From an uncultured Verrucomicrobiota bacterium (GTDB lineage Bacteria > Verrucomicrobiota > Verrucomicrobiia > Methylacidiphilales > Verrucolacustridaceae), in NCBI GenBank assembly GCA_903905395.1, contig CAIVGD010000049.1, positions 1-6,880 on the forward strand: a stretch of 6,880 bases of DNA. The letters run 5' to 3'. Shown one piece after another: positions 1 through 6,859 of the stretch; position 1 is the first letter of the stretch, and each line of letters begins with the position of its first letter. The translations under genes were made by a program, and so were the position numbers. The notes under the pieces are model-generated. The model saw nothing but the letters and a program-made list of their open reading frames with translations, was not told the origin of the DNA and searched no databases.

Positions 1-1103
1 AGGATTTGAGTGAGGCGTTTTTACTGAAGGAGATCCAGGCCTCCTCGGAGTTGGGCGCGACCCATTATCAGATTGATGACGGCTGGCAGGCGGGGAAAGG
101 CCTCTCGGCACTGATTCATGACAATCAAGCCACCGGAGAAGATTTTTGGAACATCTCCAAGGATCGTTTCCCCGGGGGGCTTGGCAGAGTCCATCAGGCC
201 GCCATTGAGCATGGGGTCGAATTGGCGCTATGGCTGGCTCCTTCCTTCAATCGCGAATTTCGAGATTGGAAATATTTCGTCAACCTTATCGGCGGGTTTT
301 ATCGGAAGTTCGGAATGCGCATGTTTAAAATCGACGGTGTCGAGTTGCGCACGAAAGATGCGGAGGACAATCTCGAGAAATTGGTTCGCACGCTGAGAAT
401 GGAGTCCGGCGGGGAAATTCTTTTCAACTTCGACACGACTGCGGGCCAGCGGGCTGGTTATTTCTTGTTTTTGGAATACGGGAATATCTTTCTGGAGAAT
501 CGCTACGCCTGCCACCGGTGGGGACAAGTTTATCATCCCGAACAGGTTCTCCGGAATCTCTGGACGCTGGCGCAGTACGTCCGCCCCCAGACCCTGCAGA
601 TCGAAGTGACCGACTATCTCAACATCAACCGTGACTATTACGACCAACTCGGCATCAGCCACCCCGATCTTTACTCCCCGCAGTACTGGGCCGCCGTGAC
701 CTTGTTTGCCCATCCACTCGTCTGGCTGGCCCCCTCCAAACTTGATCCAGCGATCCAAGTGATTTACAGCGATGTCCTACGTCTGCACCTGCAACACCGG
801 GATGGGATTTTCGGCGGTGAGATTTTCCCCGTGGGCAGCAAGCCGGACGGCTCCAGCATTACAGGTTTCCAGTCCCATAATTTCGAGGATGGCTCCGGGT
901 TCCTGATCATCTACCGCGAATTGAATGCGCCCGCGATCGGAAACGTGAAGATTCACTTCGTTCTTGATGCCCATCTTGTGTTGGCCAGTTTGAGCGATGA
1001 TTCTGAAGTCATTGAAAAGTGCGCCGGCCTGGATGCTGTCGAAGTAAACCTCGCGGTCCCGGGGAGCTTCAGGCTGTTCAAATACGGGCGGAAAAACAAG
1101 TGA
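1..1103 (+). CDS. GH36-like (clan GH-D) alpha-galactosidase family protein, 5' end cut off by the window
   Basis: The reading frame is open from base 3, so the start lies upstream; the TTG at 6 falls inside the barrel and is unlikely to be a real start. Counting that TTG as residue 1, the protein shows QIDDGWQ at 22-28, the classic clan GH-D strand motif, and MFKIDG at 106-111. The K-x-D there places the expected catalytic nucleophile at D110 (codon 333-335). GNIFLENRY at 159-167 follows, where the acid/base loop would be. The C-terminal part (from about 265: GIFGGEIFPVG, then GFQSHNFEDGSGFLIIYRE) looks like the beta-sandwich that follows the barrel in GH36 proteins. Known family members hydrolyse alpha-galactosides or related alpha-glycosides with retention. 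The missing N-terminal part should hold the large beta-sandwich domain. Substrate and location cannot be judged here. A secreted-protein gene follows 30 bases downstream and is probably co-transcribed. Family assignment is fairly firm; exact activity is not. Confidence 0.8.
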   Translation, partial: DLSEAFLLKEIQASSELGATHYQIDDGWQAGKGLSALIHDNQATGEDFWNISKDRFPGGLGRVHQAAIEHGVELALWLAPSFNREFRDWKYFVNLIGGFYRKFGMRMFKIDGVELRTKDAEDNLEKLVRTLRMESGGEILFNFDTTAGQRAGYFLFLEYGNIFLENRYACHRWGQVYHPEQVLRNLWTLAQYVRPQTLQIEVTDYLNINRDYYDQLGISHPDLYSPQYWAAVTLFAHPLVWLAPSKLDPAIQVIYSDVLRLHLQHRDGIFGGEIFPVGSKPDGSSITGFQSHNFEDGSGFLIIYRELNAPAIGNVKIHFVLDAHLVLASLSDDSEVIEKCAGLDAVEVNLAVPGSFRLFKYGRKNK

Positions 1104-1107
1104 TGAG

Positions 1108-1137
1108 ATGAGTCAAGTTCGCAAAAAAATCCCATGA
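1108..1137 (+). other. Possible 9-codon mini-ORF overlapping the start of the secreted-protein gene
   Basis: An ATG at 1108 opens a short frame reading MSQVRKKIP. Its TGA stop (1135-1137) overlaps the ATG at 1134 in an ATGA arrangement. The downstream gene lacks a clear ribosome binding site, so translation of the mini-ORF could in principle feed ribosomes to it. The mini-ORF itself has no convincing ribosome binding site, and a frame this short arises easily by chance. Treat it as a weak candidate only. Confidence 0.15.
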
Positions 1138-2714
1138 AAATAAAAACCTTTGCCTCCATGCTTGCCGTTGGCACAGCAGTGCTCGGAGCACAGACTGCCA
1201 CGAACATTCCCATTCCAGCCACTTTGCAAGTAATGAAAAATGGCGGCGATGTCCTGATACGCAGTCCGTTCTACGGTCGCAAAGATCTTCTCATCTGGAT
1301 CGCGCTTGGGCTGAACAATCAGATTAATTCGCGATCTACGTTCCTTGTGGATTCTTCCGCGCCCATGTCTGAAAAAATACCTTCCAATGCCCTTACGATA
1401 CATGGGAACGGCGACGATGCCGCGGCATGGCGGATCAACAGCGGCGCAATCGGTGCCAATCACGGTGTGGAGGGGGTGTGCGAGGTCACCAGCATGGGGC
1501 ATGGTCTGACGACCGCGGATCTGGGGGGAGAGTGGAGCGACGAGGGCGGGCGAAAATTCCACCTGATCAAAATAGTTTCCGCCGATTCCCTTTGGTTTCT
1601 TGGCAACAATTCGGCCAGCGCCCCTTTCTGGAAGTTTGACACTGTTCCCGCCGGCCAATCCCTGACCGATTCGCTGGGCAAGCGGATACTTCCTTTCAGT
1701 AAAAATCTCGTGACCCAATTACGGCCTGCGTGCCGCATCCGCCGCCAAGCCTACCTGATGGACGGAAACAAGCCCCTCGAGGATGGCAAGATATCAACAG
1801 GCAGCTTTTTGGAAATTGCCGAGGATTACGACATCATCAATCCGGGTTCGGTATTGGCGGACATCATCGCCCACCCGGGAATCGAGCGGAGCTTTATCGC
1901 CGATCATCTCGATGCCGTTTTGCGCAACGGAATCACCTATCGATTCTATCCCAACGGTTCTTGTGTCATCGACACGAAGTCCAAAGCTCTGCAATCGTTC
2001 AAGCTGGTTACGGCACTTTTTGTCATGACGGCCAAGCTCACGACCATGCACACCTCGTATTCCCGGGAATACTACGTTCCCAAAACCAAACCTTTTATTC
2101 TGGGCGGAAGGGCATTCGACTTTCAGAAGATTCAGAATTGCGACGAAGATCTATCGGAAGCCATCCATTGGAAAGCCGATGGATCCTGTGTGGAAAACCC
2201 TCAAAACCTGCCCGAGCGATTCATCCAGTTCCTGGCTCGCAAGGAAAATGGCAAATCCGTCAACGATATCGGCTTCGCCTTGGGATACTCACTGATTAAT
2301 GGAATCACCCAACCGCAACAGCGGGCGGTCAACGCCAGCGAGGCGGGTTGGTTGAATACGAATATTAAAACATATCCTACTGCCATGGATTCAAAGATGG
2401 GGGTGATTTCTGCCGGCATGGATTTTCATTGCGTAGGGTATCGCAACTACTTTTCTCCTCGGGATTATCCGGACGCAACCTGCGTTTATTGGCATCCGGA
2501 GGGTGACGACATTCTCGTCTATGCGGATTATCATCAAAAGCTCGACTCCACGCTGGTGAAACTTCCCTCGGAGTTCACCGGAAGAAAGATTGGCATTGTG
2601 GAGCAAACTCCATCGATCAATCTGCAGACGAAAGACATCGTTCCCTCCGCCGGCATTGTTCTTTCAGTCGGAGAAAACTACGGATACATCGTCCTCAAAC
2701 TGTCATCGCCGTAA
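1134..2714 (+). CDS. Secreted protein of unknown function with signal peptide, 526 aa
   Basis: I do not recognise a characterised family. The N-terminus is a good Sec signal peptide: MKIK, then a hydrophobic run (FASMLAVGTAVLGA), with likely cleavage near A19 or A22. The mature protein has no further obvious membrane segment and is rich in beta-type sequence. Notable blocks are GANHGVEGVCEVTSMGHG (107-124), EDYDIINPGSVLADIIAHPG (230-249), a D/H-rich stretch ADHLDAVLRNGITYRF (256-271), and VYWHPEGDDILVYADYHQ (451-468). The last 60 residues, ending GYIVLKL, resemble the small C-terminal beta-sandwich of many glycosidases: short strands around a phrase like LPSEFTGRKIGIVEQ. The gene lies 30 bases after the GH36-like gene on the same strand, so an operon and a role in extracellular or periplasmic glycan handling are likely inferences. 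The ATG at 1134 is chosen because it gives the signal peptide directly; no clear Shine-Dalgarno sequence precedes it. A glycan-binding protein or an undescribed glycoside hydrolase or lyase are both possible. Confidence 0.85.
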   Translation: MKIKTFASMLAVGTAVLGAQTATNIPIPATLQVMKNGGDVLIRSPFYGRKDLLIWIALGLNNQINSRSTFLVDSSAPMSEKIPSNALTIHGNGDDAAAWRINSGAIGANHGVEGVCEVTSMGHGLTTADLGGEWSDEGGRKFHLIKIVSADSLWFLGNNSASAPFWKFDTVPAGQSLTDSLGKRILPFSKNLVTQLRPACRIRRQAYLMDGNKPLEDGKISTGSFLEIAEDYDIINPGSVLADIIAHPGIERSFIADHLDAVLRNGITYRFYPNGSCVIDTKSKALQSFKLVTALFVMTAKLTTMHTSYSREYYVPKTKPFILGGRAFDFQKIQNCDEDLSEAIHWKADGSCVENPQNLPERFIQFLARKENGKSVNDIGFALGYSLINGITQPQQRAVNASEAGWLNTNIKTYPTAMDSKMGVISAGMDFHCVGYRNYFSPRDYPDATCVYWHPEGDDILVYADYHQKLDSTLVKLPSEFTGRKIGIVEQTPSINLQTKDIVPSAGIVLSVGENYGYIVLKLSSP

Positions 2715-2720
2715 GTCAAA

Positions 2721-2735
2721 CCGGATCACTTCCGG
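2721..2735. terminator. Small inverted repeat between convergent genes, possible bidirectional terminator
   Basis: The sequence CCGGA-TCACT-TCCGG forms a 5-bp GC-rich stem with a 5-base loop. It sits 7 bases after the stop of the secreted-protein gene and 7 bases from the stop of the opposing propeller gene. On the plus strand a pyrimidine-rich stretch with CTTTT follows at about 2748-2752; on the minus strand only a short TTT follows. The position is what one expects of a terminator shared by convergent genes, but the stem is short and the U-tracts are poor. Confidence 0.35.
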
Positions 2736-2741
2736 CTCGCC

Positions 2742-5228
2742 TTATCTCTTTTCGATCGGAGGACAATAGATCAATAGATGGGATAGGGCGTCGCTCTCGC
2801 CGATAAACAGTTCCCCGTTATTTCCGGTGATCAGAACATCCGCCTGATGCACGACCCAGGTTTTTGGGGTTTTGGCTCTCATCATCCCCCAGTCGCTGAG
2901 ATCCCGTTTCCTTGGATCATAACGGACCAGATGGACCAGTTCATTATCGGTTCCGCATAGCCCCCAGAGAATCCCATCGTGCCCGACGGTGAGGCTTCGG
3001 ATATGGCTTTCATTGGCCGGTTTGCCCAAAGAGATCAGTTGCTCGTCTTTGGGATCAAAAGCAAAGAGGTAACCATCCGCATGCGTCCCCCCATAAACCA
3101 TGCCGTCATCCGCTAGGATCATGGCGCTGACGGTGTTGAGGTATTCCCGGCCCGGACTGACCGGTATTTTCATACTGGTTTTCCTAAAAACATCCTCTTG
3201 GGGGATATAAGCAATCAGGTATCCATGCTGGCCGGAGAAATAAACATTCCCTCCGGCACAGAGAATGGCCCGAGAGACATTGCTGTGTTTTTTCACCGGA
3301 TCGATCGTGACCTCCTTCACCATCATTTTCCGTTTCTCCAAGTCATAGATAAAAAAACGCCCGGAAGGATGGGACAGGCCATAGATTTTTTTCTGATCCG
3401 CATCGATCGTCATGCAACCTATGCCTTCTCCTGGTACGGCCATGCCCAGATCTTCGATTCCGGCCAGTTCGGGAGAGGGAGGCTTAAAAAGGAGGCAGAA
3501 TTCCCCTTTGTCCCGATCATCCAAGCTTTGAATCAGCGGATCCTTGGAAGAGCCATCATAGAGGTAAAGACGACCTCCTTGACCGGAACCGACGGCAGGC
3601 ATGGTTCCAAAATAAATTCGTCCCTGTCGATCCACCACCATGCTCCGGCATACCGATTCGTCCTCGCCGAACGTGTTCAGCGGAATGAATCTTTTGGTCA
3701 ATGGCAGGTAGAGAAACAAGTGGGATCTCTTTCCCGATGTGGCTCCGAAAAGCGTTCCATGGTTTCCCATGGTGAGGGCAGTGATAGCACACTCATTTCT
3801 CGGAATGTGGGGCGTTCTTCCGCTCACCCCTAACTCTTGGGCATAGAAGGTTCCCTGGGTGACGAAAACAGAATTTTGCGTCTGGGTCGGAAAATGGTAG
3901 GTGGACAAAAAAGGGCTGAGGGGGGACCACGGAACCTCCGGATAACGCTCCTTGGTTTGTGCCGGCAACCCCTTCTTGACGCCTGCCGGATTGAAAATTA
4001 TGAGTTGGAGCGGATTTTGTTTCCCCGGTTGTTCGGAACCGAAATAAACATCGCCGTTTAGTCCGACCGTGGCTGACACGGGAGTGGATATTCGGGCTAG
4101 CCCCTCCACCTGCATGAGTCCGTAGTAAGTCTTGGCCCCACTTTCGATATCGATCGCCGCGATATGGGATCCCGGTTGACCAGAGACATAGTTTTTTGTT
4201 CCCAAGTAGATTGTTCCGTTCTGGCCCACCGCCATGGTGCGCCCCAATGGAACATCCAGCGAATAGGCGCCCATTTTATCCTCCCCATAGAGCGTGCCAT
4301 AATCTCGAATTTGGCCGCATGCCCCAGCGGTGGGATCAAACTCAAAAACCCGTTGCCCGATCGCGCTTACCCCATAGAGCTTCACCTTGTCCGGACCTGG
4401 GAGGAAATGCCAAACGCCATTGCCATCGTTGCTGCGCCATGGGGCGTTGGGGATCTTGAGCGGCAGCTTTTCCAGCTTTTCCTCCTTCGGTGAGTAGCGG
4501 AGCAGAAAACCCTGACAGTCGGTGGTATAGGCATATCCGCAGGCGCTGTAACAGGGGCCCATAAAATCATATTGGGAAATGCGGCCCAGATCCTTGACCT
4601 CCCCTGTTTTAATTTTCACCACGATGAAGTGGGCCTTTAAAAAACTAGTCAGATAAAGCTCTTCCCTGTCTGGATTGTATGTGAGCCAACGACACCCCCC
4701 CTTGGGAGAAACAACGCCAAAATCCTCCACCCCCTTGGTCTTGGGATCGTAAATGATCAGGCGGGAACCCTCGAAGCACCGCGACGCGTCATTGTAAACA
4801 TGCCAATAATGATAAAAATCCTCGCCGGCTGGCGGGGCCGTCATATGGGTCGCCGCGAAAACCTTTCCCTCCTCGCCGATGCAGATGGCCGTATGGATCT
4901 TCGAATGCGGATGACGCAGACTGCCCGCAGGGGGTGGCATGATTTTACCAAGATCAGCGATGTCCTCAAATCGATCCGCATCCGGATCATAGCAGATCAA
5001 CTGGGCGGAAATCCCCGGCTGGTCCTGCTCCGCGCTCAGACCCAGATAAATCTTTCCGTCTTTCCCCGTCGCCGCCGAATAAATCACATTATGGTGGGGC
5101 TTCCCCTCAATGATTCGGGTGGTGATGAGACGTTGATCCACGATGTTATCTTTGCCCATGATAAGCTCCGAGGCCGATTGACGACTCTCCCGATCTTTTT
5201 TTCCACGGCTGGATGGTTTCCTTTCCAT
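2742..5228 (-). CDS. Tandem beta-propeller protein, about 14-15 repeats, 828 aa; enzyme activity unknown
   Basis: The chain is built from about 14-15 repeats of a 40-60 residue unit of the type G-x-[IV]-Y-[FL]-G-T ... [LI]-x-x-[YF]-[DN]-P ... DLG, for example GKDGKIYLG (55-63), GQNGTIYLGT (335-344), NGDVYFG (391-397), RQGRIYFGT (534-542), DDGMVYGGT (707-715) and NNGELFIG (803-810). This fits two seven-bladed propellers, about residues 45-420 and 440-825. The first half carries a histidine-rich patch, HPHSKIHTAI (106-115) and FAATHMTAPP (124-133), resembling phrases I recall from uncharacterised PVC propeller proteins and loosely from propeller-fold polysaccharide lyases. No signal peptide or membrane segment is visible. 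ATG at 5228 is chosen because GGAGAGAGG lies 8 bases upstream and the GH32/GH43-like gene ends 22 bases before it. The frame is open further upstream to 5408, but that part overlaps the preceding gene. ATG at 5159, preceded by CGGAG at 6 bases, is a real alternative and gives 805 aa without the basic N-terminus. Function could be a lyase, a lactonase-like enzyme or a binding scaffold. Confidence 0.85.
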   Translation of the reverse strand: MERKPSSRGKKDRESRQSASELIMGKDNIVDQRLITTRIIEGKPHHNVIYSAATGKDGKIYLGLSAEQDQPGISAQLICYDPDADRFEDIADLGKIMPPPAGSLRHPHSKIHTAICIGEEGKVFAATHMTAPPAGEDFYHYWHVYNDASRCFEGSRLIIYDPKTKGVEDFGVVSPKGGCRWLTYNPDREELYLTSFLKAHFIVVKIKTGEVKDLGRISQYDFMGPCYSACGYAYTTDCQGFLLRYSPKEEKLEKLPLKIPNAPWRSNDGNGVWHFLPGPDKVKLYGVSAIGQRVFEFDPTAGACGQIRDYGTLYGEDKMGAYSLDVPLGRTMAVGQNGTIYLGTKNYVSGQPGSHIAAIDIESGAKTYYGLMQVEGLARISTPVSATVGLNGDVYFGSEQPGKQNPLQLIIFNPAGVKKGLPAQTKERYPEVPWSPLSPFLSTYHFPTQTQNSVFVTQGTFYAQELGVSGRTPHIPRNECAITALTMGNHGTLFGATSGKRSHLFLYLPLTKRFIPLNTFGEDESVCRSMVVDRQGRIYFGTMPAVGSGQGGRLYLYDGSSKDPLIQSLDDRDKGEFCLLFKPPSPELAGIEDLGMAVPGEGIGCMTIDADQKKIYGLSHPSGRFFIYDLEKRKMMVKEVTIDPVKKHSNVSRAILCAGGNVYFSGQHGYLIAYIPQEDVFRKTSMKIPVSPGREYLNTVSAMILADDGMVYGGTHADGYLFAFDPKDEQLISLGKPANESHIRSLTVGHDGILWGLCGTDNELVHLVRYDPRKRDLSDWGMMRAKTPKTWVVHQADVLITGNNGELFIGESDALSHLLIYCPPIEKR

Positions 5229-5236
5229 GATGGATG

Positions 5237-5245
5237 CCTCTCTCC
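5237..5245 (-). promoter_or_regulatory. Ribosome binding site of the tandem-propeller gene
   Basis: On the minus strand the sequence reads GGAGAGAGG, followed by 8 bases and then the ATG at 5228. It lies in the 22-base gap after the stop of the preceding gene. This is the main reason for preferring the start at 5228 over the longer open frame or the internal ATG at 5159. Confidence 0.6.
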
Positions 5246-5250
5246 GAGTA

Positions 5251-6789
5251 TCAGGCCTCGGCGTCGTTCCCGGGGTGACTGACATAAGCGGCATAGAGTT
5301 TCGCATCTTCGGGGCGGATTCCTTCGAATTGAATATCCAGCCGGACGCGCCCGTGTTTTTTTTCCAGGGCCGAAGCCCCCTTCCATCGCACCGGCACACG
5401 TAGGCCATTTTTCACGACGTGGGCCGGCTCCGCACACTCTGGAACCGGACGAAATCCCTCATCGACCAAGCGGACTTGCAGGCAGGTATGCTCCCCCAAT
5501 CCATCAACATTGAGAAAGACGTGGGCGGTGCCTTGGGTGATCTGGATCGGGCAGGTGATAACCCGGTGGGCAGGGCGAGCATCGCGGTTCAGGCAACCGG
5601 CGACGTTGTCCGGACGGAATGCCTGGAGCCACCCGAAGCGATCCCTAGGCCAAGAAACCACGAAAACGCCCTGACTTTCCACCGATCGCCAGTTCGAAAA
5701 CCAATATATAGAACGATCGCCTTGGTTGATCATCCCCTGACCCTGGACCAGCCCCGGAGAAATGCCGATCATCCCTCCCGCTGGTTCCCTCGCGGCGATG
5801 AAGGGGAAATCCGGGATCGGCTCGTGAAAGTGAATCGCATCGTGGGAGACCGCCAACCCAAGATCCATGCAGACAAGGCGTCGATCCCGCGACGGATGCC
5901 CATTCCACATGCCATAGATGCCAAGAATGACATTGCCTCGATTCGACATGGCTGCGCCCAGATGGATTTCCTTCTCATGATTTACGTTGGCGGAGGTGGA
6001 CGGGCCGGTTTGATCCCCTGCCCGATTCATGCCCAAAGCTGAAATCGGAGACCAGTGATCAAAATCGGCGGAGACGAAAGTGCAGAGCGCGCGAGCCATG
6101 ACTTTTCCATGGGGCCAGGAGGGTTGCTGGCCGTTGAGATAATAAAGCCCCCGGTGCTTTGTGATACCAGACATCTCCAAACAACTGCCCAGCGGATTGT
6201 GAGGAGAAAGCGTCCAACGCAGACCGTCGGGACTGAACGCCGCCCCCCAATAGACATTGCTCCCGAGCCGCTCGCGGATTTCCGGATCCGGCGTCACCGC
6301 CTCAAAGATCATTTTGAACCGCCGGGCCGGGTCCGGTTCGTCGGGTTCGTGCAGGATGGCATTCGCGCAGATGTGTTCATCCATCGCTGGAAAATCCACG
6401 ATGTTGTTGTGCTTCCAGCCGTTGAACTCCACAAGTCCCAGATCTGGTTTTTTCCACAGGATGCCGTCGTCGCTGGTGGCGTGGCACATCCGCCAGACCT
6501 TGCGTTCATGGCCGGCCCAGTTCGTCAGTGGGCCGCTGTTGCCCATATACCACATGTGAAAGGTTTCGCCGATCTTGATGGTCGCTCCATAGCAAACCGC
6601 CAGCTCATCGTGCGAACCGGGAGGCCCGGCCGTCACTGCGATTTTCGAAGCCCGACTGCTCGACAATCGAACCTCCGCATAGGCTCGGAATGGAAACGCC
6701 CGGTCATCGAAGGCAAAAAGAACCGCCTCGGAAAGGGCCTCAGGGTCGGGCAGTGCTGGGAGCAGAATATTGGCGGGGAAGGAACGCAT
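5251..6789 (-). CDS. GH32/GH43-like five-bladed beta-propeller protein with C-terminal beta-sandwich, 512 aa
   Basis: The protein shows the repeated phrases of five-bladed propeller glycosidase relatives: FHMWYMG (77-83), HATSDDGILWKKPDLGL (103-119), WGAAFSPDGLRWT (181-193), FVSADFDHW (238-246), LAVSHDAIHFHEP (312-324) and DRSIYWFSNWR (358-368). A C-terminal stretch from about 410 to 505 (ITCPIQITQG, VFLNVDGLG, VRLVDEGFRPVPE) reads as the small beta-sandwich often fused to such propellers. Known GH32 and GH43 enzymes cut fructans, arabinans or xylans, but the WMNDPNG motif of GH32 is absent, so substrate and even catalysis are open. No signal peptide is visible. ATG at 6789 is preferred because GGAGAA lies just upstream; the TTG at 6852 in the same frame would add 21 residues and has no comparable support. 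The tandem-propeller gene starts 22 bases after its stop, so the two are very probably one transcript. Confidence 0.8.
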   Translation of the reverse strand: MRSFPANILLPALPDPEALSEAVLFAFDDRAFPFRAYAEVRLSSSRASKIAVTAGPPGSHDELAVCYGATIKIGETFHMWYMGNSGPLTNWAGHERKVWRMCHATSDDGILWKKPDLGLVEFNGWKHNNIVDFPAMDEHICANAILHEPDEPDPARRFKMIFEAVTPDPEIRERLGSNVYWGAAFSPDGLRWTLSPHNPLGSCLEMSGITKHRGLYYLNGQQPSWPHGKVMARALCTFVSADFDHWSPISALGMNRAGDQTGPSTSANVNHEKEIHLGAAMSNRGNVILGIYGMWNGHPSRDRRLVCMDLGLAVSHDAIHFHEPIPDFPFIAAREPAGGMIGISPGLVQGQGMINQGDRSIYWFSNWRSVESQGVFVVSWPRDRFGWLQAFRPDNVAGCLNRDARPAHRVITCPIQITQGTAHVFLNVDGLGEHTCLQVRLVDEGFRPVPECAEPAHVVKNGLRVPVRWKGASALEKKHGRVRLDIQFEGIRPEDAKLYAAYVSHPGNDAEA

Positions 6790-6792
6790 CGC

Positions 6793-6798
6793 TTCTCC
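6793..6798 (-). promoter_or_regulatory. Ribosome binding site of the GH32/GH43-like gene
   Basis: On the minus strand GGAGAA precedes the ATG at 6789, with 5 bases between GGAG and the ATG. It decides the start in favour of this ATG over the upstream TTG at 6852. Confidence 0.6.
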
Positions 6799-6841
6799 AG
6801 TAAAGTGCCTACCCCTTGGCTGACGAGTTCGATCTTTCTTT

Positions 6842-6859
6842 GGTGAATTCAAGGTGAAT
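6842..6859. repeat. Two direct copies of GGTGAAT spaced one helical turn apart
   Basis: GGTGAAT occurs at 6842-6848 and again at 6853-6859, an 11-base period (ATTCACC on the minus strand). The pair lies 53-70 bases upstream of the ATG of the GH32/GH43-like gene, where a promoter or regulator site would be expected. No convincing -35/-10 pair was found in 6790-6880. It may be an operator or chance. Confidence 0.2.

Noticed and set aside
6..8. TTG as the true start of the GH36-like gene
   Set aside because: The frame is open to the window edge, and the QIDDGWQ strand motif lies only about 22 residues in, so the N-terminal domain and the start of the barrel must lie upstream.
228..758. 176-codon minus-strand frame inside the GH36-like gene
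   Set aside because: It overlaps the catalytic-barrel coding region and shows no family signal.
1113..1718. 201-codon open frame on the minus strand opposite the secreted-protein gene
   Set aside because: It lies wholly antisense to a gene with a signal peptide and coherent domain-like sequence, and shows no recognisable motif of its own.
3198..3833. 211-codon plus-strand frame inside the tandem-propeller gene
   Set aside because: It is antisense to regular propeller repeats, with no motif or plausible start signal.
2742..5228. DNA tandem repeat array in the propeller gene
   Set aside because: The repetition is at protein level only. The blades are strongly diverged and share no long DNA repeats, so this is an old domain repeat, not a recent array.
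5229..5408. N-terminal extension of the tandem-propeller gene to an ATG at 5408
   Set aside because: It would overlap the 3' end of the preceding gene by more than 150 bases. The extra residues look like out-of-frame translation, and a good ribosome binding site supports 5228.
6055..6846. 263-codon open frame on the plus strand opposite the GH32/GH43-like gene
   Set aside because: It is antisense to clear propeller motifs, and its translation is rich in R, P and H without domain features, as expected of a GC-driven shadow frame.
6790..6852. TTG at 6852 as start of the GH32/GH43-like gene
   Set aside because: The added residues (NSPKKDRTRQPRGRHFTGEA) look non-domain, and the ATG at 6789 has a well-placed GGAG.
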